In this document: positions 11,621 to 22,701 of the stretch, in pieces | Layout of the letters: each line of letters begins with the position of its first letter | How positions within the stretch are numbered: position 1 is the stretch's first letter | Assembly (NCBI GenBank): GCA_024364735.1 | Contig: JAGFNQ010005201.1 | Location: forward strand, 72,247-136,246 | Source of the DNA: Boesenbergia rotunda | Taxonomy: Eukaryota > Streptophyta > Magnoliopsida > Zingiberales > Zingiberaceae | Direction: 5' to 3' | DNA: 64,000 bases | The notes under the pieces: generated by a model | Told to the model about the DNA's origin: nothing | The model's input: the letters and a program-made list of their open reading frames with translations, nothing else | Database searches by the model: none | Position numbers and translations under genes: made by a program

Positions 11621-11959
11621 CTATAGAGTCAAAGGAGTGTGAATTTGATTAGAGGATGATAATTTTATTAATACACGAGACAATGAATTAACTCTCATTT
11701 TTAAATTAATTGTAATGATTGCCTTTTACTTCAGTTACACTCGGTCAATTGTAAATTTTTTTTAATTAAAACGTTTTTTTTATATTAAACTTTAACATCT
11801 TAAATTTTAAATCCTACAAGTGAAATATTTTAACAGGATCGTAATAATTAATAGTTTTGCTTTAACAAATTCATTGGCATATTACAATAATATCCTTCCT
11901 GTTTTGAGAAAATGTGGTATATAATTTAAAAGTATTTTTTCCTTTTTTTAAAAATATTT

Positions 11960-12330
11960 TAACAAGATAGTGAATGGGGGACGGAATCACAGACAAAAGT
12001 TGTCAGTCCCCTCGGCTATATGAACCCTTCACTCCACCTCCCGCAAGGAGGCGCGCGTGAACTCTCTCATCGCTACTATATTCCAGTCCATTTCTAATAT
12101 ATCTCTTGGGGATACTAATTTGATCGTCGGAGTGTCTGATCGAGGAAACTCTCTGACGGGTTTGATAACGGTCGCTGTGTTGCAGGCAGCAGCCGGATCG
12201 CTGCCACCTCAACTGCTCGTGCCGTGGGAGAGATCACTCGACCCTTGGGATCCTCACCTTGCTTCACGACAGGATCACAAGATATCACGACAGGATCATA
12301 AGATAAACCATCTTGGACTCTAGTCTAGAT
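11960..12330 (+). repeat. LTR-like fragment in intron 1 of copy A
   Basis: The stretch with GCGCGCGTGAACTCTCTCAT and GATCGTCGGAGTGTCTGATC resembles the R/U5 part of plant LTRs that carry a TTGAGCGTCGGAGGG-type motif. A 14-bp word (CACGACAGGATCA) is tandemly repeated near 12265-12300. No matching second LTR was seen. The ORF through it (12057-12323) is not a recognisable protein. Confidence 0.4.
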
Positions 12331-12474
12331 TTTTTTTTAAAAAAAAATACATAGATATTTGTAGTCAACAATTTGGCATCAAAGAGAATTGATATATTTT
12401 TTCTATTTTTTAATTCATTTTATTTTGATGCTTAATTAAACCCTGTCAAATTAGCCCAGTTCTTGCATGCATAC

Positions 12475-12621
12475 CTTAACCTGGCTGAGAACAGGAAAAG
12501 ATTCGATGTTCTTGTAGTAATCTGCAACAAAATCGACCATCTTGTGTCCGTACTCCCTCAACTGCTCAGCGTCCATCGGCTTCAAAGTGCCCTCGTAGTC
12601 CCTCAACCGCTCAGCGTCCAT
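12475..12621 (-). pseudogene. Copy A exon 1 (N-terminal domain) with 15-codon duplication
   Basis: It reads MDAERLRDYEG, TLKPMDAEQLREYGHKMVDF, VADYYKNIESFPVLSQVK, then the donor GTATGC. This matches the conserved N-terminus of plant aromatic amino-acid decarboxylases (LDAEQLRE..H.MVDFIADYY..IE..PVLSQV). TLKPMDAE(R/Q)LR(D/E)Y occurs twice in frame, 45 bp apart, where the family has one. Upstream of the first ATG (12621) the frame stays open to a TAA without another ATG. A GGTTCACTG stretch that may be the old start lies in a different frame. Confidence 0.88.
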
Positions 12622-12660
12622 CGGCTTCAAAGTGTCCTCCGTGGAAGCAGTGAACCAACA

Positions 12661-14333
12661 AATCCAACGTTAATATATATAATGTAGATTGCCGATGAGG
12701 GTAGAAAAAACATACTGACACTCATGAGTTTAAGAGTCGACAACGATGGATGGGTAATGCGGACAAGACGCAGGGAGCCATTTAGATAGAAAAATAATAG
12801 AGAGAGTGAAAATGGGAGAGTAAAAAATATAGTTAATAATGTGATATTTTATATTCAGTGATTTTCGACGGGTTCATCGTGCCCCCCAGGATATAGTTTG
12901 ATTCGGGACGACGACCGTCGATAGTGTCCAAATGATAATTAAATATGTATATATAAAATATCGTATTATTTATTATATTTTTCATTTTTTTATTTTTATT
13001 CTCTTTATTATTGCTTATTTAGATAACATGGAGTGTCGTCTGACACACCAGACGCCACTGCCGGCGTCGAATCCAGTGAATGCCCCACGTTTTACTTGTA
13101 AAATATATGTAAAACCACTGATACGAGGATGTAGAATAGTGGCCATTAAATCCTCCTGAATGTCTCTTCAATGACCTTTAATGGACATGCTATTTAGTAT
13201 CACTAAATGTATCTTTAATGACCATACAAGTTGGTAGAATGAGAGGCGAGAGAAGAATTTATATTTTTTTTTATCTCATACTTAACGTGCTTATCTCTAT
13301 TTTGCATGCTTGATTTAGATATTGAAGTGGTCTCGTCAGATTTTTCGACCAACCCTTTAATATTTATTATTCTCTGTAAAAAATTATCGGACTATGGAAA
13401 AAAATAAAGGAGGTCTATTCGGTGTCGTCATTTTGTATGTCTAGAAGAATTTCTACCGCCGTATCAACGAAATAAGATATGACCACCGGAACAACCATCA
13501 AAACAAATTAAGATCAACAGAGTTTTTTTTATATATCTATACCATTAAAAAATATATATCTTTTAAAATTTATTAAAACAGCGTCCTATTTATAATTTAA
13601 TGCTCAACCTACTCGTATGTGTTAATGCTTTTGAAACTACGAAGGCTAATTAGCCAATTTTAAAACCCCAAGGACAATCTTCAAAACTGAAAAATTATCT
13701 AAATCCTAATATACATGTTTTACGATATAATCCCTTAAACCTTTTCTTTATATAATTAATTAAAAATGTGTACTATGAAATGAGAGACGTCGGTGACCGA
13801 CACCAAAAAAAAAATTGACAAAAAAACCTTTTATTTATATAATTAAAGAATCAGAGCGGCAAAAGGCCATTCGCAGCCCCACACCCTGGCAGCGAGTACC
13901 TTGTATGAGAGCCGTTGGTACCCAAACACAAGATGACGATGACAAGTACTGGCATTCTCGGCGGTGTTTAATTTTCATGTAAATTACTTCGAAGTTAAAA
14001 ATATATTAAGGGCAAAAATAAAATTTTACAAAAAAAAACTTTTTTTTTCAAATCATGAGACATCACTTTACTTTTTAATCAAACGACGCTTCTCTCCAAT
14101 ATTCAATCGTATATATTTACTCTACAATCTTCTTAATTATAATATTTTTATTATTATCAGTTTAAATTTTAAATCGATCGAGCATGGGCATGTTATAACA
14201 AGTATGAAATCATAGTTGTTATACATATTATGGCAATTAAGATTTTATATTTACTACAACATAAATAGTTAATGAGCAGATTAAATCTATGTTGTATAGA
14301 TACAAAATCATAGTTATTAAATGTAAATATTTT
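12661..14333. other. Upstream region of copy A and AT-rich spacer, no gene seen
   Basis: 12661-12850 would hold the promoter of copy A; no clear TATA box was chosen. 12853-12925 is a diverged copy of 10828-10905. 12930-14333 is AT-rich with short ORFs only. The words around GATACAAAATCATAGTTATT (about 14300) recur diverged just beyond the copia element at about 26650, suggesting that both lie in one older repeated host sequence. Confidence 0.4.
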
Positions 14334-14339
14334 TGAAAG

Positions 14340-14594
14340 AATAATTATTTTATAAGATTTTTATCAAGTCAAAATAAATTTATATATATTAATTATTAAA
14401 TTAGGTATTTTTCTTTATTAATCTGTTAATTGACAGTTTCTTGTGAATCTGTTAATTAATAGTTTTCTTTATTAATTTTTATTTGATTAAACATCTTAAG
14501 ACCTCTATAAATTGTATATCTCATGGATGAGTTATCCAATCAACAAAGTTATTTTTATTACCTCTTTTCTTTTCTCTATTATATTCTCTTTACA
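14340..14594 (+). repeat. 5' LTR of decayed copia
   Basis: Aligns with 26386-26625 and ends ...TTCTCTTTACA, immediately followed by the primer-binding site. The pair is visibly diverged, indicating an old insertion. Confidence 0.75.
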
Positions 14595-14606
14595 TGACAT
14601 CAAAGC
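14595..14606 (+). promoter_or_regulatory. Degenerate tRNA-Met primer-binding site
   Basis: TGACATCAAAGC directly after the LTR corresponds to the plant copia/gypsy consensus TGGTATCAGAGC with three changes. Confidence 0.6.
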
Positions 14607-14812
14607 GATAGCTCTTCTTACATAACGAGCCGTTTTTTTATATGACATCTTTCTTCTTCTCCATGTAACGCTTGCTGTCACCATTATTAATATTATTATT
14701 ATTCTTTAGAAGATAATTTTTTTAAGTGTCTTGCCTCTTCCTCCTCGATTTATTGCTTGCCACCCTTGTTTCTCGTTTCTATTACCTGTCAACTCACGAC
14801 GTGATAGTAGGG

Positions 14813-15416
14813 TGTAAGTACTCCTGGTTGATTTTGATGTGATCAACCGATTTAAGTTAGGTCCTGATGTGTTTAATCCCTCTGTTAAGTGTGCATGAGC
14901 TTATGTACGGAGGAAGTCGAGCGTAAGACGTAGCGAACGAGAAGGATTGTGCGGGGAAGTGAGCCGACAGGATCGGTACAATCCGAGAGACGTGGAAGCT
15001 GCGGAAGAGTACGCCTGTGGAGCGAGAAGGACGTGCGCGGTGTCCGAGGGATGAGAAGCCGGGAGAAAAGACGCTCGAGGGACGAAAGGCCGGAGTCGAG
15101 TTCGGGTGAGCCTAACTCGGTTGGCCGGAAATCACCAAGAAGACGAAAAACCAAAAGACTGGTCAATTTGACCATGTCAAACAAGGCGCTCGGGAAAAAA
15201 AATTTAATTGCTACTAAGAAAACTCGATCCCAAGACCTCACCCAAGATATATTGTCAAAGTTACCACTTGGGATAGCTAATGATGACAATATACAATTGC
15301 CGATTTTACTACTTGAAGATTACAATAGCGAAGTCTAGAGTAGAAGAAAAAGTCTTAAAGGATAAAACCTTATCCTTTAATCAGATCCAATTGATGCAAT
15401 TTAATCTCATCCAACA
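14813..15416 (+). repeat. 5' LTR of the non-autonomous element
   Basis: 604 bp with TG...CA ends. It aligns with 17075-17679 with scattered substitutions, so the insertion is not very recent. The ORFs running through it (both strands) are LTR sequence, not genes. Confidence 0.92.
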
Positions 15417-15418
15417 AG

Positions 15419-15430
15419 TGGTATCAGAGC
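15419..15430 (+). promoter_or_regulatory. Primer-binding site, tRNA-Met type
   Basis: TGGTATCAGAGC, two bases after the 5' LTR: the exact plant consensus for initiator tRNA-Met priming. Confidence 0.92.
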
Positions 15431-15479
15431 CAAGGTCGCCGCAGAAGGACTAACCGCCGACTGCAGCAATTTCGAGAAA

Positions 15480-15791
15480 ATGGTTGGAGCCGTAATCTAC
15501 CCGTCGAAGTTTAAGGGGGAGTTCGCGATGTGGAAGCGCCGAATGCAGGTATTTTTTAAAACTGATATTGAACTGCTACTAATTTTGAAAAATGACTTTT
15601 CAGTTCCTAAATACAACAATAACAAGGATAAAAAAATAGAGTTGTGGACCAAGAAGGAGCAAGAGGACTTTGTAGCAAACAACAAAGCGGAATTTCATCT
15701 GCTAGCCGTTCTTCCCGCGCAAGAAGTCAACCACATCGGGAATGACAACTCTACAAAAGAGCTCTGGGAGAAATTCCTGAAATTGCATTAA
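15480..15791 (+). pseudogene. Truncated copia gag, N-terminal part
   Basis: The frame starts MVGAVIYPSKFKGEFAMWKR and runs to ELWEKFLKLH, then stops. WKRRM..FF, ELW.KKEQ.DF..N.KA and STKELWEKFL are typical of plant copia gag (UBN2-like). The gag at 49384-50446 has the same layout. It lacks the zinc knuckle in this frame; the downstream part (15792-16365) continues out of frame. Confidence 0.85.
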
Positions 15792-16370
15792 GAAGAGAAT
15801 AAGAAATCAGAAATCAGAAATCGTCGCACTGAACACAAGGAAGATCTAAGTAGATGACGACACCTTGTCAGAAGAGTCAGAAGGTCAAGAATATGCGGGA
15901 CTTGTGCTGATGGCATGTCATCAAGAAGGGAGCACTAATGAAGGGGGAGAGACGTCAGAAGAAACCGACGACGAAGCAAGAACCTCGCTTTTCGAAAGCG
16001 ACCCGGTAAGTGAGGTTTGTTTTCTTCCTCATGATCAATTATATGCTGGAGTTAAAGCCTTGCTCAAATCTAATTGTAGATTAGAAAAAGAAAATTAAAA
16101 ATTAAAAAATGAATTAACACTTACAGCCTCTTCTGATATTTTGAAAAATGAAAATGATAATTTGAAAAACTTAGCGCAAAAATTAGAACTTAATATTGCA
16201 TATTTACAACAAAAGAAAAATAACTTTCCTGATAATTTAAATTGGTATTTTAAAAACCACAAGGGTCAATTTAAAAAAGTACCCAAAAGCAATATTCCGC
16301 CTAAGTTTTTAATTAATCCTGTAGACAGGAATTTATTTTGGGTTTCAAAATTTATTTTAAACTGATAAGT
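15792..16370 (+). pseudogene. Broken C-terminal gag region
   Basis: Pieces in shifted frames: SEESEGQEYAGLVLMACHQE (from about 15868), an acidic stretch, then HDQLYAGVKALLKSNCRLEK, a stop at about 16096, and a Lys/Asn-rich coiled-coil-like piece ending LNWYFKNHKGQFKKVPK. This matches the C-terminal part of the gag of this family, where EAYAGLALMASH occurs at about 49450 on the minus strand. 16371-17057 is AT-rich non-coding interior. Confidence 0.65.
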
Positions 16371-17057
16371 TTTTTATTATTTATGTGCAGAATTTTTTTA
16401 CAAAAATTATGTCTTTTTATGCACAATTATGTTGTCCATCTATTAAGAATTTTTCAAAATTTTTTGAATATTTTTTGATTTTTCGCTCGAAACTTAAAAT
16501 TAAAATTTTAAAAATAGATAAACAATTTACTTTCATAGATCTAATTTTTCATGATTCAGATATAGTGGAAGGAACTCATTTTCATTTTTAAAAAATATTT
16601 CGAAGTATTTTTTGAATTTTTTTAAATTTATTCTTCAAAAACTCGTATCTGTTATTTTTTATTTATTTTCAGACTTGATGAACAAATTTAAAGTTGAAAT
16701 TTTTTTCCAAAATCATATCTTTCTCTTCGACTTTGATGAAAATATTCAAATTTTTTATAGATATTCGATTTTTTTAATGAATTGTTTCAAAATTCGATAG
16801 AAAAATATTTTGGTATCAAAGGGGGAGAGTAGGACTATAAATTTTTTAAAAAAAATTCTAAAAATTCAAAAAAATTTCCTCCCTAATTATTTTTCCCCAT
16901 TTTTTTTGATGTGATAAAAGAGGGAGAAATAGGGTTAAGTTAGGGGTAGACTTTTAATTTACTCTAAATTTAATTTTTTTTATGAGCTTACACTGTTTGC
17001 ATTATTATGCATATTTTTTTTATTTTATTTACCCTAACTTAATTCGGATTGATGCAC

Positions 17058-17074
17058 AACAAAAAGGGAGAGAT
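17058..17074 (+). promoter_or_regulatory. Polypurine tract
   Basis: The A/G-rich run ending AAAAAGGGAGAGAT immediately precedes the 3' LTR start TGTAAG and would prime plus-strand DNA synthesis. Confidence 0.8.
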
Positions 17075-17679
17075 TGTAAGTACCCCTGGTTGATTTTGAT
17101 GTGATCAACCGATTTAAGTTATGTCCTGGTGTGTTTAATCTCTCTGCTAAGTGTGTAGGAGCTTAGGTACGGAGGAAGTCGAGCGTAAGACGTAGCGGAC
17201 GAGAAGGATTGTGCGAGTAAGTGAGCCGACGGGCTCGGTACAATCCGAGAGACGCGGAAGCTGCGGAAGAGACGCCGGTGGAGCGAGAAGGATGTGCGCA
17301 ATGTCCGAGGGACGAGAAGCCGGGAGGAAGGACGCTCGAGGGGCGAAAGGTCGGAGTCGGGTTCAGGTGAGCCTAACTTGGTTGGCCGGAAATCACCCAG
17401 AAGACGAAGAACCAAAAGACTGGTCAGTTTGACCATGTCAAACAAGGCGCTAGAAAAAAGAAGAATTTAATTGCTGCTAAGAAGACTCAATTCCAAGACC
17501 TCACCTAAGATATGTTACTATGGTTACTACTTGGGATAGCTGGTGATGACAACATGCAGCTGTCAATGTTACTACTTGAAGATTACAACAGTGAAGTCTA
17601 GAGCAGAAGAAAAAGTCTTAAAGGATAAAACCTTATCCTTTAATCAGATCCAATGGATGTAGTTTAATCCCATCCAACA
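17075..17679 (+). repeat. 3' LTR of the non-autonomous element
   Basis: 605 bp, partner of 14813-15416, followed by the TAGGG target duplication. Confidence 0.92.
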
Positions 17680-17684
17680 TAGGG

Positions 17685-18375
17685 GAGAAAAGGAATAGCC
17701 TCTGTGCCTTTGGCCTTAGACTCAATCACCATTCGACTAGAGTGTTTTGCTTTTTCTCTTTTACTCTTGCAACTTTTCTCAGCAAGAAATCAAGATACAG
17801 CAACAACACCTTGTGTTATTTTTGTTGCTTTTATTTTTAATGTCAGATCTTCGGAGATGTCAAATTTGTCTCTAATTTGGACATATTGGTATTCAATGTT
17901 CTAAAAAACTCGACAGAACCTTTATTGGTGGTCCTTCAGCTCTAAGAAGATGTCAAATTTGTCTTCAAATAAGACACACTGGTATTCAATATCCTAAAAG
18001 ATTCGATAGAACCTTTATCGGTGGTACTGCAGCTTTAAAGCAACCAACTACTTCACAAATTTATCCTAAAGTTCTCTCATCTGTGCCTACTCAAGACAAA
18101 CCTTCTAAATTTTTATCTACTGAATGGTATATTGACACTGGAGCAACTCATCATGTCACTTCAAACTATAATATCTTTACAAAAGTACTACCATACGCTG
18201 GCTCGGATATGGTACAAGTAGGTGTTGGCATAGGTTTGCAAATTGCTAATATTGGAAAATCATACATTCATTTGTCCAATTGTACTTTTCACATGCGCAA
18301 CGTCTTTCATGTTCCATCTATTACTAAAAATTTACTCTTTGCCCATCAATTTTGTCTTAATAATAATGTCTTTTT
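17685..18375 (+). pseudogene. Copia gag zinc-knuckle region and protease, before CACTA insertion
   Basis: Two tandem, diverged copies of an approximately 100-bp segment (about 17845-17935 and 17948-18037) each code for a RRCQICL... zinc-knuckle-like stretch. The frame from 18083 has WYIDTGATHHVT, the copia aspartic protease site (D-T/S-G), and NVFHVPSITKNLLFAHQFCL, the start of the GAG-pre-integrase region. It breaks at TCTTTTT where the CACTA element enters and resumes at 24465 with EFHHNRYLIKDGG. Confidence 0.8.
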
Positions 18376-18389
18376 CACTACAAAAAAAG

Positions 18390-18920
18390 GGGTATTCTGC
18401 GACAAATTTTTGCGACGAAAAATTTTCGTTGCAGATTAGCGATAAATTTTGCGACAAAAATAATATTCGTTGCAAATTTGCAACAAATTTAGCGACGAAA
18501 ATTCTATTGTCGCCAATTAGCGACAAAAATTTTCCGTTGCTCAATTTGTTGCACTTTTGCGACAAAAATTATTATTTGACGCAAAATTTGCAACAAATTT
18601 TTTTTTCGTTGCAAAATCGTTGCAAAATTTGCGACAAATTTGATATTTGTCGCAAATTTTGCAACAATTTTCCAACCAAAAGACATTTGTTGTAAATTTT
18701 GCAACGAAAATGAATATTCGTCGCAAAATTTGCAACAATATTATTTTCGTTGCAAAATCATTGCAAAATTGCGACGAATTTAAAATTTGTCGGAAACTTA
18801 CAACATTTTTTTAAAATTTCATTCTGCGATGAATTTCAAAATTCGTCCCTAATCTGCGACGAATTTAGGAATTCGTTGCAAAATTTGGGACGAATTCTGA
18901 AATTCGTCGCAAAATTTTTA
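18390..18920. repeat. Left subterminal repeat array of CACTA
   Basis: Dozens of short palindromic units built on GCGACAAATTT / AAATTTGTCGC / CGTTGCAAA, arranged head-to-head. Long ORFs here in several frames (rich in KFVANLQ, CDKF) are only translations of the repeat. Confidence 0.88.
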
Positions 18921-20905
18921 ATTTTTAAAAAGAAACTTAAATACCTTCAAAAAATCATAAATAAACGTACGGAGCTCCGAATTTCATGAAATAAGTTTCT
19001 ACGTGCTCGTAACGATTTCATCATGAAATAAATGACGTCAAACTTAAATTTTACTGGATAAATTTATAGAAAAATTTTTTTAAAGCCACAAAATATATTT
19101 TCCAAGTAAATAATATTTAATAAAAATATATTATGTAAAATTTAAGTTTGAGGTCATTTATATCATGAGGATATTGATACGAGCACGTAGAAACTCGTTT
19201 CGTTAAATTCCGAATTCTGTAGGTCCATATATGAATTTTATTAATATTCTTTTGGTTTTTTTAAAAATAATTATTTGCGACGAATTTTGAAATTCGTTGC
19301 AAAATCTGCAACGAATTTGGAATTCGTCGCAAAATCTGCAACGAATTTGGGAATTTGTCGCAGATTTGGGACGGATTTAGAAAGTCGTCGCAGATTTGGA
19401 AAATCCGAAATACATTCGAAATGTCGCAGATTGAGCTACGGAACTCGGAATGACATGAAACAAGTTTCTACGAGTTCGTATCGACGTCCTCGTGATATAA
19501 ATGATCTTAAACACAAATTTCAATAAAAATTCTAGATCAGTGAAGGATTAATATGAAATTGCTTATAACAGTTTCAGACTTAGACATTTTAACTAAGTAA
19601 ATGCTAATATAAATAATGAACTATGAAAAAAAAATTTATTTACAAAAATTCATATTTGAGGTCGTTTAGCTCATCAGGGGATCAATACGAATATATAGAA
19701 ACTTGTTTCATTAAATTTCGAGTTCTCTAGGTCCATCTACGACAATTAAACGGTATTTGTTTTGTTTTTTTTAAAATTTCATTCTGCGACGAATTTCAAA
19801 ATTCGTCCCTGATCTGCGACGAATTTGAGAATTCGTTGCAAAATTTGGGACGAATTCTAAAATTCGTCGAAAAATTTTTAATTTTTAAAAAGAAACTTAC
19901 ATACCTTCAAAAAATCATAAATAAACGTACGGAGCTCCGAATTTCATGAAATAAGTTTCTACGTGCTCGTAGCGATTTCATCATGAAATAAATGACGTCA
20001 AACTTAAATTTTACCGGATAAATTTATAGAAAAATTTTTTAAAGCCACAAAAATATATTTTCCAAGTAAATAATATTTAGAAAATTACAAATAAAAATGT
20101 ATTATGTAAAATTTAAGTTTGAGGTCATTTATATCACGAGGATATTGATACGAGCACGTAGAAACTCGTTTCGTTAAATTTCGAATTTTGTAGGTCCATA
20201 TATGAAATTTATTAATATTCTTTTGGTTTATTTAAAAATAATTATTTGCGACGAATTTTGAAATTCGTTGCAAAATCTGCAACGAATTTTGAAATTCGTT
20301 GCAAAATCTGCAACGAATTTGGAATTCGTCGCAAAATCTACAACGAATTTGGAATTCGTCGCAAAATCTGCAACGAATTTGGGAATTCGTCGCAGATTTG
20401 GGACGAATTTAGAAATTCGTCGCAGATTTGGAAAATCCGAAATACATTCGAAATGTCACAGATTGAGCTACAGAACTCGGAATGACATGAAACAAGTTTC
20501 TACGAGTTCGTATCGACGTCCTCGTGATATAAATGATCTTAAACACAAATTTCATTAAAAATTCTAGGGATCAATGAATGATTAATATGAAATTGCTTAT
20601 AACAGTTTCAGACTTAGACATTTTAACTAAGTCAATGCTGATATAAATAATGAACTATGAAAAAAAAATATATTAACAGAAATTCATATTTGAGGCCGTT
20701 TAGCTCATCAGGGAATAAATACGAACATATAGAAACTTGTTTCATTAAATTCCGAGTTCTCTAGGTCCATCTACAACAATTAAACGGTATTTGTTTTGAT
20801 TTTTTAAAAATTTCATTCTGCGACGAATTTCAAAATTCGTCCCTGATCTGCGACGAATTTGAGAATTCGTTGCAAAATTTGGGACGAATTCTGAAATTCG
20901 TGGTT
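18821..20905. repeat. About 1-kb tandem duplication inside CACTA
   Basis: The phrase ATTCTGCGA(T/C)GAATTTCAAA starts at 18821, 19781 and 20815, giving units of 960 and 1034 bp and a partial third copy that ends near 20905. Each unit contains GCGACGAATTT arrays and two inverted modules around AAGTTTCTACG(T/A)G and its reverse complement CTCGTAGAAACTCG. The second unit's array (20246-20430) has extra 31-bp steps, explaining its greater length. Confidence 0.88.
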
Positions 20906-21197
20906 TTCAGTAGTTTATATTGGTTTATGAAATCTTGTGTATACTTATATTATAACATACAATTAGGGTATTATTTGAATGACTGTGGTTTTCTTTGTTT
21001 ACATGTGATTAACTAATTGATCAATTTTTGATATTAGTTAACTAATTATTCACTTTAATACAAAAGTAATTATTTAATTAATTAAATCTCATTACAGATG
21101 ATATTTATTAATGCTTTATATTTCTTGCTATTTATAGGTCATTACAGGTGATATCTTGTCATCGTAGGGTTTGCGTATTCTCTTTATCTAAACAAAT

Positions 21198-22701
21198 ATG
21201 GTAAGGTTTTTTTATATTAATTGTTATGTATCAAATTTATTTAAACATTATTTTATTTTTTATTTTACAGCACTTCTTCAGACGGGGTAGTGGTCAGAGA
21301 CGTAGTTCTCAGGATGAGTCGGGAACTAGTAATGTACCCACGACTCCTCTCGTTCAAGCAGGACCTTCACATTCGCCTTCTCCAGTGCCATCGCCGCACC
21401 CATCCGCAGGAGAGGTTCCTCCTGTCATATACTCATTTTCGGAGGAACAAGATATTCGTCGATTTATTGTCCCCTGTGGAGATTCGTAAGTAGCAAATAA
21501 TATTTTAATTTTTTATCCTATAGTTGATTATTTAATAATGCTTTTTTCTTTTATTATAGATTTGAAAATTCTATCATAGTTGTTCATGAAATAAATAGAA
21601 TTGTGAATAATCACTGGTTGGGGGATTCTATGACTTATTCGAGCACTCCTTCTTCAATGAAAGAATTATGGTGGAGTGAGTTTAAGGTATAAATATTTTA
21701 TTTTACATTTGAAATAATACTAAATATATATAATCAATTAATTTTTTATTACAGCGGAGGTTTACTTGGGACCCTAGCTATGAAATTGAAGTGAAAAAGA
21801 TTTTCAAAAAAAAGTGTGGTGATCACATCCGCCACACTTTAAATCATGCAAAGTCTAGGGGAAAAAAACCACCATGTATCACGGAGGAAAATTGGACCAA
21901 AATTTGTAATTATTGGGCTACGGATGAAAGTAAAAAAAGAAGTCAACAAAATAAATCAAATCAATCATACAATTCTGGAGACTTGTCTGCGACGTATGCC
22001 GGAGGGTCAATAAATATTGATGAACACAGACGCAGAATGGTAATTATGTAATTCTTTCAATAATTTTTCATTCTATTTCATTTTATTATATTATTTCTAA
22101 TCATATTTTGTTAGGTCAAAGAAATCGGGAAGGAACCTACATTTCTTGAAACCTTTACAAAAACATTTACAAAGAAAGATAAGTCTTGGAGCGGAGCTAG
22201 AGCCAAAGCAATGAAGGTTTGACTTAATTAAAAATGCAAATGTTCATAAGTTTTTATTATAATAAATTTAATTTAATTTTTGTTCTTATAACATAGGAAA
22301 AATACGATGAGCTCGAGACATCCCATAGACATTCAAGTGTTGGTCTAGAATCTGAGTCATCGTCTCTTGGTAATAATATGGATTTGTGGATGGAGGCGAG
22401 TGGGGGACAGAAAGGGGGAAGGATTTTGGGAATGAGATCTCTAAGTAAAAATCATAGAGCTTCTCGTAAATCCTTTTCCACTTTACCAGCAGACTCATCT
22501 CAGATTATTAACTTAACGAATGAGGTTTCACAATTAAGAGGCATAATCTCAGAAAGAGATGAACAAATGAGAATTATGCAGGAAAAACAAGATTTAATTT
22601 TGAGACATTTTGCTCTAAGTCAGAATCCTCCCAGTTCCGTTGATATTGGTGGTCAAGGCGATGGTGGCCACAATGATGATGGTGGTGATCATTATGTATG
22701 A
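21198..22701 (+). CDS. TNPA-like transposase accessory protein of CACTA (spliced)
   Basis: Six exons fit one frame: ATG at 21198-21200 with donor GTAAGG, then 21271-21485, 21560-21686, 21755-22039, 22115-22216 and 22297-22701. All introns are GT-AG and phases match, giving about 368 residues. The protein opens MHFFRRGSGQRRSS and has a Pro/Ser-rich stretch. A W-rich core follows: NNHWLG, ELWWSEFK, RRFTWDP, KIFKKKCGDHIRHTLNHAKS, PPCITEENWTKICNYWATDE, QNKSN. A coiled coil (NEVSQLRGIISERDEQMRIM) lies near the C-terminus. This layout is that of plant Transposase_24 proteins of CACTA elements, which bind subterminal repeats. The tiny first exon is the weakest part of the model. If the last donor (GTATGA) is used, the protein ends one codon later at about 22801. 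Confidence 0.82.

Larger units (their letters stand above)
5805..12660 (-). pseudogene. Truncated aromatic amino-acid decarboxylase-family pseudogene (copy A)
   Basis: Three 5' exons of a plant group II PLP-dependent decarboxylase/aldehyde synthase are recognisable on the minus strand: exon 1 at 12475-12621 (longer if the start is upstream), exon 2 at 9381-9453, and exon 3 at 9252-9027 continuing at 5814-5805. Splice sites and phases agree with each other and with the intact gene at the right of the window. The copy is dead for three reasons seen in the sequence. Exon 2 has a TGA (9441-9439) after PGYL. Exon 3 is split by a 3.2-kb LTR. The next exons, including the PLP-lysine exon, are absent to the left, where retroelement sequence starts at 5156. 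Exon 1 also has a 45-bp in-frame tandem duplication. Intron 1 has gained a foreign exon fragment, a MITE and an LTR scrap. Confidence 0.9.
14813..17679 (+). mobile_element. Complete 2.9-kb non-autonomous copia-type LTR element
   Basis: The LTRs at 14813-15416 and 17075-17679 both begin TGTAAGTAC and end ATCCAACA. The TAGGG target duplication is perfect (14808-14812 and 17680-17684). A primer site TGGTATCAGAGC lies at 15419-15430 and a purine tract AAAAAGGGAGAGAT lies just before the 3' LTR. The interior codes only for gag pieces; no protease, integrase or reverse transcriptase is present, so mobility would need proteins in trans. A related gag plus LTR lies on the minus strand at 49384-51434. 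Confidence 0.93.

Noticed and set aside
14885..15338. Overlapping ORFs of 134 and 129 codons on both strands
   Set aside because: They lie in the LTR and recur, shifted and broken, in the partner LTR at 17119-17445.
18243..20558. Several ORFs of 60-150 codons on both strands
   Set aside because: They are translations of the GCGACGAATTT repeat arrays of the CACTA element; the same peptides recur in shifted frames.
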